From positions 1,177,292,863 through 1,177,356,862 of the forward strand of contig NC_090437.1 in NCBI RefSeq assembly GCF_031143425.1: a stretch of 64,000 nucleotides of DNA. Reading direction: 5' to 3'. Positions 48,450 to 58,440 of this stretch are shown piece by piece; within the stretch, counting starts at the first letter, position 1; the number at the start of each line of letters is the position of its first letter. The notes under the pieces were generated by a model. The model was given only the letters and a program-made list of their open reading frames with translations. It did not search any database and had not been told where the DNA came from. Both the position numbers and the translations under genes were made by a program. This DNA is from Pleurodeles waltl. Its lineage: Eukaryota; Chordata; Amphibia; Caudata; Salamandridae.

Positions 48450-49359
48450 CTACTGAAAATACTGTTGTATCACTATGTCCCTGTTGTCTGTGTCGTCCCC
48501 GTCGTCCTCCTCCTCTTCACTCTTCACAGGCTCCACAGCTGCTACAACACCACCATCTGGACCATCCTCCTGCAGGAAAGGCACCTGGCGTCGCAAAGCC
48601 AGGTTGTGAAGCATACAGCAGGCCACGATGATATGGCACACCTTCTTTGGTGAGTACATTAGGGATCCCCCTGTCATATGCAGGCACCTAAACCTGGCCT
48701 TCAGGAGGCCGAAGGTTCTTTCTATAATCCTCCTAGTTCGCCCATGGGCCTCATTGTAGCGTTCCTCTGCCCTTGTCCTGGGATTCCTCACTGGGGTAAG
48801 TAGGCACGACAGGTTGGGGTAACCAGAGTCACCTATTAGCCACACACGGTGTCTCTGTAGCTGTTCCATCACATAAGGGATGCTGCTATTTCGCATGATG
48901 TACGCGTCATGCACTGACCCAAGGAACTTGGCATTTACATGGAAGATGTTGGGGATATGTCCAAGGGCATAGAAATCACCCTTCACTGTAGCCAAATCGG
49001 CCACCTCAGGGAAAACAATGTAGCTCTGCATGTATTTCATCAGGGCAGACAACACTCTGGACAAAACCCTAGAAAACATAGGCTGAGACATCCCTGATGA
49101 TATGGCCACTGTTGTTTGGAATGATCCACTTGCCAAAAAATGGAGTACTGACAGAACCTGCACCAGAGGGGGAATCCCTGTGTGTTGGCGAATGGGGGAC
49201 ATCAGGTCTGGCTCCAGCTGGGCACACAGTTCCTGTATAGTGGCTCGGCCAAGTCTGTATGTAAGTATGACATGTCTTTCTTCCATTGTCGACAGGTCCA
49301 CCAGCGGTCTGTACACGGGAGGATTCCTCCATCTCCTCGCAAGTCCCAGCGGACGGTGC
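48450..49359 (-). CDS. Harbinger (HARBI1-like, DDE_Tnp_4) transposase body of E2, lacking the first catalytic Asp
   Basis: From the acceptor at 49361-49360 (CCTTCCTAG) the minus strand is open for about 302 codons to the stop at 48450. Family landmarks follow in order: PPVYRPLVDLSTMEERHVIL, the helical N-terminal domain with LVQVLSVLHFLASGSF, GHIPN, SVHDAYIMRNS, the second catalytic Asp in WLIGDSGYPN, and the catalytic Glu in RRIIERTFG. The block that should follow GHIPN, with the first Asp (IDGTH in E3), is missing: about 41 codons are deleted in frame, so the enzyme cannot cleave DNA. The C-terminus is acidic (EEEEDDGDD). An ATG at 49508 extends the frame upstream, but that part is not conserved as protein in E3, so I favour joining to the exon at 54828-54746. 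The small intron present in E3 at WLIG/DSGYPN is absent here. Confidence 0.78.
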
Positions 49360-49822
49360 CTAGGAAGGACAACATGGAGCACAGAGTCAAGCAACCCACA
49401 GGTACGTAACCACAGCTTGCACAGTACACGATTCGCTATGCATTGAATGGCTTGTATGAGTGGCAATGCTAGGCCTAGGCCTGTGTGACGCCGTAGAAAT
49501 TCAGCCATGTGGGCCCTTCAAATGGCGGCTGCCTGACCTGTGAAGTGTGACAATGGGATGTGAGGTCAATGCGCTGGCGTGGCACACCGTGGCGGTAGGC
49601 GGTCGAAGACCGCAGCGCAAAGCAGCATTGGTTAACATTGAACCCTATGGGTCTCAGGAGCCAATGACGATGTGCGCCGGCGGTCGCGGTACGCACCGCC
49701 GCGGTACGCAACGCCTCGGGCGTGACCGCCATTTTCTACTTGCTTAATCACTCGAGACCTGATCATCCACAGGAGAGGACCTATACTGCAAGTGCTGCTG
49801 TGAACTCGGTCTGGAAGAGACA
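49360..49822 (+). promoter_or_regulatory. Region between transposase body and Myb2 in E2 (Myb2 promoter)
   Basis: Conserved with 1-411 of E1. Contains GGCGGTCGAAGACCGC (near 49597-49612), ACCGCCGCGGT at 49695-49705, and further GCGGT/ACCGC pairs. If the transposase uses its distal first exon, this DNA is transposase intron sequence as well as Myb2 promoter. Confidence 0.45.
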
Positions 49823-52269
49823 ATGGCTGCTGCGACTGGGGAAAGGGCCCCTGCCTTCACATCTGAGGAATTGGATAAACTTGTTGATGGGGTCCTCCCT
49901 CAGTATGCGCTACTCTACGGTCCTCCAGACCAACAGGTAAGTACACTGGGAGCACGTAGTATGGGCTATGCCTGTGTTGAGTGGGGTGGATGTAAGATGG
50001 TGGGGAGGGGAGCGAATGAGGAGTGCAACGCATGACAGATGAGAGCATGTGCCACATGGCGAGGTTGGGGAGGGGGGCCGCGCACATCGACCATGCAGAA
50101 AAGTGATGATATTTATTTTGCAACCCTGTACATGTCACATAGGTCAGCGCCCATCAGAAGATCGACATTTGGCATGCCATCGCCAAGGACGTCCGGGCCC
50201 TGGGGGTCCACAACAGACGGGGAACCCACTGCCGCAAGAGGTGGGAGGACATCCGCCGCGGGAGCAGAAAGACCGCCGAGGCTCTGCTAGGGATGGCCTC
50301 CCAACGTAGGAGGGGTGCCAGTCGTCAATTGAACCTCCTGATGTCCCGGATCCTGGCGCTGGCCTACGCCCATTTGGATGGGCGCGTGAGGACATCACAG
50401 CAGACACAAGGGGGTGAGTATCAGCACATTCCGCTATATTAGCACACAGTGGAGGCGTCTGGGTGGGGGAGGAGGGCTGTGGCTATCTCTAGGCCAGGGC
50501 GGTTTCTGTAGGCTAGGCCCCTCCATTAGACATGGCCCTGTGCCCCCGCCCCCCACCTCTGTAGGGTGCTAAGTACAGCTATCCATGGCCCGGGCTCACC
50601 TATGTGTGCATTTGTCGTCCATAGACTTGTAGGCCAAGTCACTATAATTGAGTAGTGTACCCCGAGTGCGCGACGTAGTGCAGGGGGCTTCTGTGTCTGT
50701 CCTCTCCGCCAACGGTGCCGCCAATGCATGCACTCAACATGTCTTTCTTTCTTCCTCCCCCCCCTTTTTTTTGGTTTTCCTGTTCATGTGTGCATTAGCA
50801 TCATCAGGCGGAGGAGAAGTGGCATTGGCGCACGAGGGAGCTGCATCTCACATGGCCCCGGAGGGCCCTGCAACCGACTCGGAGTTAACCAGTGAGACGG
50901 AGGGCGAGGGGGGCTCCACAACGGGGACCCGTGGAAACGTCAGCGACACCGACACGTCCTTGGAAGGGAGCTCCCTTGTGGTGGTGCCACCCAGCGCACC
51001 AGCTCCGCCCTCCCAGCAGCCCCTCAGCTTCCGCCCCGTGACCGCTCGGGCAGGAAGCCGGCCATCTCCTTCGCCCCTGGCACCTCAGGTCCTGCCCCAG
51101 TTACCCCTGCTGCCCTCAGTGCGGAGATCATTGACCTCCTCCAGACGCTCATTGTTGGGCAGTCTACCCTTTTGAATGCCATCGAGGGGGTAGAAAGGGA
51201 GGTGCATCGGAGCAATGCATACCTGGAGGGCATTCATTCGGGTCAGGCTGCCCATCAGCGATCGTTCAACGCTCTGGCCTCAGCACTGACGGTAGCAATT
51301 GTCCCTGTCTCTAGCCTCCCCCCTCCAACTTCCTCAACCCAGTCCCACTCCTCTGTTCCTCTGCCTATCCCAGACACACCTACAGACCAGCCTGTACACA
51401 CCTCAACACCCAAGGGCAGCTCATCCAGACATAAGCACCACAGATCACACAAGCATTCACCCAAGCAACATCCACATGCAGACATGCCAACAGCCACTGC
51501 CTCCTCTGTGTCCCCCTCCTCCACGTCTCCCTCCTCCCTCGCTGTGACGTCTCCACTCACACCTGCATGCACACCACCATCAGCCACTACGTCCATCACC
51601 ACCACACCCACCAGAACAGTCCGCACACATGCAGTCACCACCCCCACTGCCATTTACACGTCCCCTGTGTCCTCTCCCAGTGTGTCTGTCACTCCCTCTT
51701 CCAAGCCACACAAACGCCGGCAGCCACCCACCCAACAGCCATCCACCTCACCACAGCCTCCAGCACAAGCACCTGCACGCAAAGACAGCACACTTGACTC
51801 TCCTACAACCACATCCTCTTCCTCCACTCCCATATCCACTGCACCTACCCTTCCCATTGCTCCTAAAAAGTTGTTCCTCTCCAAAATTAACATCTTTGCA
51901 TCACCTGACCCACCCCCTCCATCTCGTAAGAGTCCAAACAGCACCTCAGCCACCACAAGCACTGCACCTACTAGGACCATCGTTCAGGGCTATTGGAGTC
52001 CACCAGCTCCTAGGGCAGGAACATCGGCCAGCAGCAAGGGGACAGCAAGCCCACCCCCTGGGAAAAGAATCAAAAAAGGGAAGGGCCGGCGCGACAGGCC
52101 TGAGACGGCTGCCCCCAAGGACACCACCCTTGCACCGTCACCTGGCCCATCCACAAAGGGAGGCAAGGGCCCCAGAGATTCGGCCAGGGGGGCAAGGGCA
52201 GCAGGGCGGACAAGTCCGGCAGCAGGCGAGCTGCCCAGGAGGGCCCCACCAGCCCCATTTGGGGTGTGA
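49823..52269 (+). pseudogene. Myb/SANT-like gene Myb2 of E2, frameshifted in exon 3
   Basis: Exons 49823-49936 and 50143-50413 match E1 in length, splice sites (CAG/GTAAGT; CATAG; GGGTGAGT) and domain: APAFTSEELDKLVDGVLPQ, then THCRKRWEDIRR. Exon 3 starts at 50799. Its frame is conserved to about 50980 and then shifts by indels, ending at 51175. The homologous frame continues from before 51172 to 52269 with NAIEGVEREV, His/Ser-rich stretches (HKHSPKQHPHAD), the KKLFLSKINIF motif (51865-51900) and a basic tail (GKRIKKGKGRR). So the DNA-binding part is intact and the tail is out of frame unless an unrecognised splice repairs it. Confidence 0.65.
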
Positions 52270-52392
52270 CGGAGGACACCCACGGGCCCAGGAGTGCAGC
52301 ACAGGAGGGCCCCGCAAGCGATAGGTCGGATGGCGACTGAGCTGGAATAATTGCCCAGATCTGGTTCCCTAGGAACACAAGACAAGCACCTT

Positions 52393-52570
52393 GAACAGGG
52401 CCCCGCCGTGAGAAGCACCGCTGAACAGGGCCCTGCCGTGAGAAGCACCGCTGAACAGGGCCCCGCCGTGAGAAGCACCGCTGAACAGGGCCCGCCGTGA
52501 GAAGCACCGCTGAACAGGGCCCCGCCGTGAGAAGCACCGCTGAACAGGGCCCCGCCGTCTCTGCACCGCT
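52393..52570 (+). repeat. 30-bp tandem repeat, six copies
   Basis: Units GAACAGGGCCCCGCCGTGAG plus AAGCACCGCT begin at 52393, 52423, 52453, 52483, 52512 and 52542. It grades directly into the following 29-bp array, from which it probably derives. Confidence 0.9.
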
Positions 52571-54132
52571 CCGGTGGGCCCTTCCTTTCAAGCAGCGCTC
52601 CGCTGGGCCCTTCATCTCAAGCACCGCTCCGCTGGGCCCCGCCATCTCTGCACCGCTCCGCTGGGCCCTTCCTCTCAAGCACCGCTCCGCTGGGCCCTTC
52701 ATCTCAAGCACCGCTCCGCTGGGCCCCGCTGTGTCTGCACCGCTCCGCTGGGCCCTTCATCTCAAGCACCGCTCCGCTGGGCCCTTCCTGTCAAGCACCG
52801 CTCCGCTGGCCCCTTCCTGTCAAGCACTGCTCCGCTGGGCCCTTCCTGTCAAGCACCGCTCCGCTGGGCCCCTCCTGTCAGGCACTGTTCCGCTGGGCCC
52901 TTCATCTCAAGCACGCTCCGCTGGGCCCCGCCGTCTCTGCACCGCTCCGCTGGGCCCTTCATCTCAAGCACCGCTCCGCTGGGCCCTTCCTGTCAAGCAC
53001 CGCTCCGCTGGGCCCTTCCTGTCAAGCACCGCTCTGCTGTGCCCCTCCTGTCAGGCACCGCTCCGCTGGGCCCTTCATCTCAAGCACTGCTCCGCTGGGC
53101 CCCGCCATCTCTGCACCGCTCCGCTGGGCCCTTCCTGTCAAGTACCGCTCCGCTGGGCCCTTCATCTCAAGCACCGCTCCGCTGGGCCCGGCCGTCTCTG
53201 CACCGCTCCGCTGGGCCCTTCCTGTCAAGCACCGCTCCGCTGGGCCCTTCCTGTCAAGCACTGCTCCGCTGGGCCCCGCCGTCTCTGCACCGCTCCGCTG
53301 GGCCCCTCCTGTCAGGCACCGCTCCGCTGGGCCCTTCATCTCAAGCACCGCTCCGCTGGGCCCCGCCGTCTCTGCACCGCTCCGCTGGGCCCTTCCTGTC
53401 AAGTACCGCTCCGCTGGGCCCTTCATCTCAAGCACCGCTCCGCTGGGCCCCGCGTCTCTGCACCGCTCCGCTGGGCCCTTCCTGTCAAGCACCGCTCCGC
53501 TGGGCACTTCCTGTCAAGCACCGCTCCGCTGGGCCCCGCCGTCTCTGCACCGCTCCGCTGGGCCCTTCCTGTCAAGCACCGCTCCGCTGGGCCCCGCCGT
53601 CTCTGCACCGCTCCGCTGGGCCTCTCCTGTCAGGCACCGCTCCGCTGGGCCCTTCATCTCAAGCACCGCTCTGCTGGGCCCCGCCGTCTCTGCACCGCTT
53701 CGCTGGGCCCTTCCTGTCAAGTACCGCTCCGCTGGGCCCTTCATCTCAAGCACCGCTCCGCTGGGCCCTTCCTGTCAAGCACCGCTCCGCTGGGTCCCGC
53801 CGTCTCAGCACCGCTCCGCTGGGCCCTTCCTGTCAAGCACCGCTCCGCTGGGCCCTTCCTGTCAAGCACCGCTCCGCTGGGCCCCGCCGTCTCTGCACCG
53901 CTCCGCTGGGCCCCTCCTGTCAGGCACCGCTCCGCTGGGCCCTTCATCTCAAGCACCGCTCCGCTGGGCCCCGCTGTCTCTGCACCGCTCCGCTGGGCCC
54001 TTCCTGTCAAGTACCGCTCCGCTGGGCCCTTCATCTCAAGCACCGCTCCGCTGGGCCCCGCCGTCTCTGCACCGCTCCGCTGGGCCCCTCCTGTAAAGCA
54101 CCGCTCCGCTGGGCCCTTCATCTCAAGCACCG
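52571..54132 (+). repeat. 29-bp minisatellite with higher-order structure, about 54 copies
   Basis: The unit is CCGCTCCGCTGGGCC followed by one of four 14-base endings: A (CTTCCTGTCAAGCA), B (CTTCATCTCAAGCA), C (CCGCCGTCTCTGCA) or D (CCTCCTGTCAGGCA). The variant A ending in AAGTA recurs at 53140, 53401, 53719 and 54009, that is 261, 318 and 290 bp apart (9, 11 and 10 units). It is always followed by B and preceded by C. The order A-A-C-D-B-C-A-B-C is seen twice (from about 53210 and 53820). The unit lacks stop codons in all three frames, so overlapping 575- and 544-codon frames appear; I regard them as artefacts. Confidence 0.92.
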
Positions 54133-54732
54133 CTGGCCCATTGGCAGGGCCGGCTCTGTGTCGGGCAGGGCTTCACGAAGCACTCTGGGCACCATGCCTC
54201 CTCCATAACCAGTGGAGTCTGTAATCCACCTGATGGACTGTGGCTTTGCACTCCCCAGGATGGTACAGTGGGCATGGAGGCCCCTCGTGGATCTGGCGTC
54301 GTGGACTCATGTGGCTGAGGTGCCCCCCCTTCCCTTCCCCCTGAGGTGCCTGTGGTTTTATTATCTGATGCCCCAGCAGTGTTCTCTCCAATGAAATCGG
54401 GTCTCGTGTGTGGGCTTTGCCCGTGTGTTTATGCACATTGGCCCACGAACAATGGCATGTAGCCAATATGTGCCGGACTTTTGGACTATGTATACATTGT
54501 TCATGTTGTGATTTATTTATTTTATAAATTTCATATTTCACTTAAGTTCAAATATGCTTTAATATACTTCTATTTTAATGATCATTTTATTTTGTCTTTG
54601 AATTATTCCAGGGGGTTTGGGGGGTGTAACTCTGACTTGTTGCTCTGCATTGGTGTGTGGGGATTTTGGGGGGGGGTGTCGCGTATGTGTGTGCCCGTAA
54701 TCTTTTCTCCTCCCCCCTCCCCTGTGTCGTAG
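54133..54732. other. 3' region of E2 after the minisatellite
   Basis: It contains one copy of the cassette CACTCTGGGCACCATGCC...GACTGTGGCTTTGCACTCCC that is tandemly repeated in E1 and E3, then conserved but apparently non-coding sequence. It ends in a strong pyrimidine tract and TAG before 54733. Confidence 0.5.
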
Positions 54733-54859
54733 GTGCAGTACTCACCGTTGTCTCCTGCGGCGGCGTTCGTGCTCCTGGTAGAGGAGCAGGTAGACAATCG
54801 ATGGTAGGATGTTTAATTCGGGTTCCATGCTGTCCAGATTCCTCGTGGAGTGTATAGAG
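54733..54859 (+). other. Conserved 127-nt + strand exon of E2
   Basis: Preceded by CTCCTCCCCCCTCCCC...GTAG and followed by GAG/GTGAGC. Same length as in E1. It overlaps the antisense exon at 54746-54828 completely. Confidence 0.5.
54746..54828 (-). CDS. Putative first exon of the E2 transposase
   Basis: The ATG at 54828 begins MEPELNILPS and the exon ends in an Arg-rich stretch (HERRRRRQR), followed by the donor GTGAGT (54745 downward). It leaves two bases (CG), which combine with the G at 49359 to give Arg, continuing in the transposase frame (HRPLGLARRWRNPP). The intron would be 54745-49360, about 5.4 kb, and contains the whole Myb2 gene on the other strand. E3 shows the same phase arrangement independently. 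Confidence 0.6.
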
Positions 54860-54897
54860 GTGAGCGTTTTCCCGTTCGTGGTCTGTTTCCCATTTGC

Positions 54898-55106
54898 TCT
54901 TTCTGAAACAATGTTAATTTTTCTTACCTTTGGGCATGCCTGCACAATCAGTGTAACACTGTTGTGTAGATACAATAATTTTCCACTTAACTTGTAACCT
55001 CCTTGGCATTTTGGTTTCTGTTGTTGTTGGGAATTCAGTATATAAATACAATAAGTAAACCTTTAACTCAAACAGTATGTTTCCATGCCATTAAATGATT
55101 CCCTGC
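54898..55106. other. Unclassified stretch right of E2
   Basis: No homology to the right ends of E1 or E3, which is why the E2 right terminus is considered lost. Confidence 0.4.
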
Positions 55107-57116
55107 TGTTAGACATGTCAGCCTTACCCCAAAATGTTTGACTTTAACCTACTTCTTGCTGAAAATTGTTTTTGTTGGCCTTAGGACTCTGTGCATTTAC
55201 TACTACTAACCAGTGCTAAAGGGCTTGTGCTCACTCCCTCAAACATGGTATCATAGGCCTACACCTAATGGGCATATTTAATTTACTTATAAATCCCTCA
55301 TAGATGGTATGCCATATACCCACGACCTGTAATTTAAATGCTACAAGTGAGCCTGCAGCACGTATTGTGCAACCCACTAAAGTAGCCCCTTAAACATACA
55401 TATCCCAGACCTACCATGGCAGCCTGAATGCAGTTTTAAAATGGCAATTAGACATGCTATTATAACTCCCTTGCCTGGCCTTACTCCCCTTTTATTGCAT
55501 ATAAATCACTCCGAAGGTAGGCCCTAGGTACCCCATGGGGCAGGGTGCATTGCATTAAACGGTTGGACCTGTACATTTAGGTTTTGCATATCCTGGTAGT
55601 AAAAACTCCTAAATTAATTTGTTACTACATTGAGTTGCCTGATTACATTTATTTACTTCTAATCACATTTAATAAGATTTTGAGAACAGGTGAACATCAT
55701 ATTTAGTGAGAATTCTCTAGAAAAGTCTCCTACTTCAAAAGAGGCACCAGGTATAAAAAAAGAACCTCAGACCCACTCTTCAGTTAACTTTCTGGACCTT
55801 GAAGAAGGACTCTCAGATAACTGGCTATTGTTGTGGCCTGCTGAGGCCGCCTTAAACTCTCAGAGGCCTGACCTGCTGCTTGAGCCCTGTTTCATCACGT
55901 GAATCTAGGACTACCAGAGCGACTTCATGGGCAGGTTGGCCAGTTTCCTGATCAAAGCCACAGGGGCAGAAATGGCTCCAACCATTTTGAAACTGCACCT
56001 GGACCCTGAGTGAGTTATAACCACCCTGCCCACAAGTGCGGCCCCTCCAGTCCTGGACCTTTGGTGGTGGTGCTAAAGGTGCCCAGATAACCAAAGGCCA
56101 AAACTTGGGACTTGGAAAATTGTTGGCTAAAAACGACTTTGAGAACCACGCGAAGACCAGAACCCACCCGTGCTTCTATCTGCACATCCCCGGTCAGCCT
56201 GACATTGTGACACATCCCGTTATGTTCTTTTTTGCTGCAAGAAATCCTGCTCAGTGGTCCTTTGGTAAAAGGGTATCTGGCCTCCTGGAACTCTCGTCGG
56301 CTACAGCCTACAGACGTGTCTCACTGGAAATTTCTGACTTAAAAGAAGTGTGAGAACATCAAAATCTTCACTGCGACTTTGTCCAGTGGATCCCTCGATG
56401 ACGATACTCCCTCCTTGGACACTGCCTGCAGCCTTACCCCGCTGAACTTTACCTTCTCAGAGCATTTTATTCAAAATGTTGTCTAAATCTGAAGGTAAGT
56501 GCTGACCAGGTGCCAATCTACTCCTTGTATCCGGCTTGCGCTCCGTAGCGGTCAACAATATTTTTTGACTTTGGCACAGTCTTGAGAGACTAGGGGGGTT
56601 ATTCTAACTTTGGAGGAGTGTTAATCCGTCCCAAAAGTGACGGTAAAGTGACGGATATACCACCAGCAGTATTACGAGTTCCATAGGATATAATGGACTC
56701 GTAATACGGCTGGTGGTAAATCCGTCACTTTTCCGTCACTTGTGGGACGGATTAACACCTCCTCCAAAGTTAGAATAACCCCCTAGATGTCCGTGGTTGG
56801 CGCCTTGATCGTTTAGGCACTAGATTTTACTTTAAATTTTAAAGATTCATAACTGCAGTTCTGCTGATTGGATTTTCATCCCTCTGGTGTCAAATATTTC
56901 TACATTTGCATGAGACTTTTCTGGTGTTGTAGTTTCAAATTATTACTGTTTGTGAGTTATATAAATACTTTGCACATTGCCTGCTTTTGTGCCAAACAAC
57001 CAGAGGGTTAAACACAGATTAAGTTAGTAACTTTTTATGGTTCACCCAGACAGGAATTGTGGCTGTTGCTTGACCAGAGGTCACCGCCCATTCAGCCAAC
57101 AACCCAATTTCTCACA
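55107..57116 (-). mobile_element. 2.0-kb TG...CA element, TGTTAG family relative
   Basis: The left end reads TGTTAGACATGTCAGCC and the right end, read inward, TGTGAGAAATTGGG. Flanks CCTGC and CATGC match at 4 of 5 bases. The internal order matches the 41427-43569 copy in reverse, and a 190-bp MITE is nested at 56594-56783. No coding content. Confidence 0.65.
56594..56783. mobile_element. 190-bp palindromic MITE with TAG target duplication
   Basis: Both ends read GGGGGTTATTCTAACTTTGG inward; inverted repeats extend over most of the length (CCGTCACTTT, ACCACCAGC blocks). TAG lies on both sides (56591-56593, 56784-56786). Confidence 0.85.
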
Positions 57117-57600
57117 CATGCATTCCTTAATCCAGACTTCAGTCCCTCCAGAAAAAATAAGATAAATTAAAATAAACAAAAAATTGTTGTGTTTGCTCTC
57201 CATTAGCCCCTCTAAATGAACTATATTTCAGATAATTTAATTTATGAGATTTCTCAAAAAATGGATGATGCAGCAGAGGTTAAAAACCGTGGATGAGTGG
57301 TACTTTTTCTCCAGTATCCAAATCAAAAATGACAAAATAGTCAATAAAGAACATGAAGGAGTCCATAGACCAGGAAGGAAAAGTTGTTACTCTATTTACA
57401 GTAGCTTCATTCTCCATTGCCCTTACTCTGTAAAGAAACAATAAACAAAATGAAAAAACTGGATTGAAGTTGCCAGCAGTGTGCTCTCTGGTAAAAAATC
57501 TAATCAAATGTCAGACGAGAACTGGTGTCTGAGCCAAAAAATAGTGTGTGCAACACTCACTCACATTCTGGAAAGCCTTCTAGTGTTTTTATCACACTAA
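57117..57600. other. Unclassified stretch left of E3
   Basis: No conserved coding frame. TAA immediately precedes the E3 terminus, compatible with the TWA target sites of PIF/Harbinger elements. Confidence 0.35.
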
Positions 57601-57904
57601 GGCCCTCATTACAACCTTGGCGGTGAGTGATAAAGTGGCAATAATACAGCCAACAGGCTGGTGGTAAGTACTGCCAAATTATGACCATGGCGGTGATAAC
57701 TCCCATAGACAGCCAATGTACCACACCAACTGCCAGGGTGGAAACAACACTCACCATGCCGATAGCCAACAACAGACAGGCAACAACAGCCAGACAAAGT
57801 ACCGCCCACCATATTAAGACACATCACTCTGCCACCTTTTCCGGGGCGGTACCAACGCCATCAAAAGCCTGACAGAAAACCGTCACTGAAGAGAATGGAC
57901 TCAC

Positions 57905-58032
57905 CATCGGAGATACAGGGAAGAACAACACCACCATGGAACCCGAACTGCAAATCTTTCCGATGATCTTCTACGTTATGCTTCACCTGGAACACCAATG
58001 CCGACGAAGATGACGACGATGAGTACATCCGC
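57905..58032 (-). other. Conserved 128-nt exon on the Myb2 strand of E3
   Basis: On the minus strand it follows a pyrimidine tract (TTTTCCTCCCTCCC...GCTAG) and is followed by GGTGAGT. It matches the 127-nt exons of E1 and E2. Confidence 0.45.
57936..58018 (+). pseudogene. First exon of the E3 transposase, inactivated
   Basis: Starts MEPELQIF and ends in an Arg-rich stretch, 83 nt, as in E1 and E2. An in-frame TGA replaces a codon in the Arg run, and the donor GTGAGTAC has become ATGAGTAC (58019). The phase matches the acceptor at 62010-62011. Confidence 0.55.
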
Positions 58033-58440
58033 CTAGCACACAAGGGAGGGAGGAAAACCAGAGTGACACACACACACGGACGACACACACCCGACACACA
58101 CACACCATATACACAACCAGCTGCACACGTAAAACAATTTGTCCCCGAAAAATGGCAGAATAATGTAAGGACAACAAGAATGTACTAAAGTGATTGTAAT
58201 CAGATCAAACCCAAAATTAATAATTCGATTTGTCAATGAAACAGATATGTACACATGTACACAAAGGGACACTGCCCAGTCCAATGTTCAAAGGGCCCAC
58301 ATGGCCACAGGGCACAGTCTAAGGCCCAACTCGAATTCTGACCACATCCGGATAGTACACTGCAGGGGCATCAGTTTGCAAATAGGCAGGCACATCAGGG
58401 GGAGGGAGGGGCACCTCAGCCGGATGTGGGAACAAGCCCA

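Larger units (their letters stand above)
45838..54897 (+). mobile_element. PIF/Harbinger transposon copy E2, nearly complete, three genes
   Basis: The left end GGGGTCATTCTGACC is followed by CG-rich sub-terminal sequence with many GGCGGT/ACCGCC motifs (to about 46130). It is followed by Myb1 (+, 46436-47945), the transposase body (-, 49359-48450), the Myb2 upstream region, Myb2 (+, 49823-52269), a 29/30-bp minisatellite (52393-54132) and the terminal exons (54733-54859). Homology to E1 breaks near 54897, about 300 bp short of where the right terminus should be, so this end is missing or replaced. Convergence of Myb1 and transposase, with stops about 500 bp apart, is repeated in E3. Confidence 0.8.

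Noticed and set aside
49360..49508. Translation of the E2 transposase from the ATG at 49508
   Set aside because: This upstream frame is not conserved as protein in E3, where the matching frame has no ATG, and a good splice acceptor lies at 49361-49360. It cannot be excluded for this copy alone.
52393..54132. Regular repeats of about 29-30 bp reminiscent of a CRISPR array
   Set aside because: The units are directly adjacent with no unique spacers, and the setting is a eukaryotic transposon.
52497..54224. A 575-codon open frame (and 544-codon and antisense companions) over the E2 minisatellite
   Set aside because: The 29-bp unit has no stop in any frame, so several frames stay open together. 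No domain is present, and the frame shifts with every unit.
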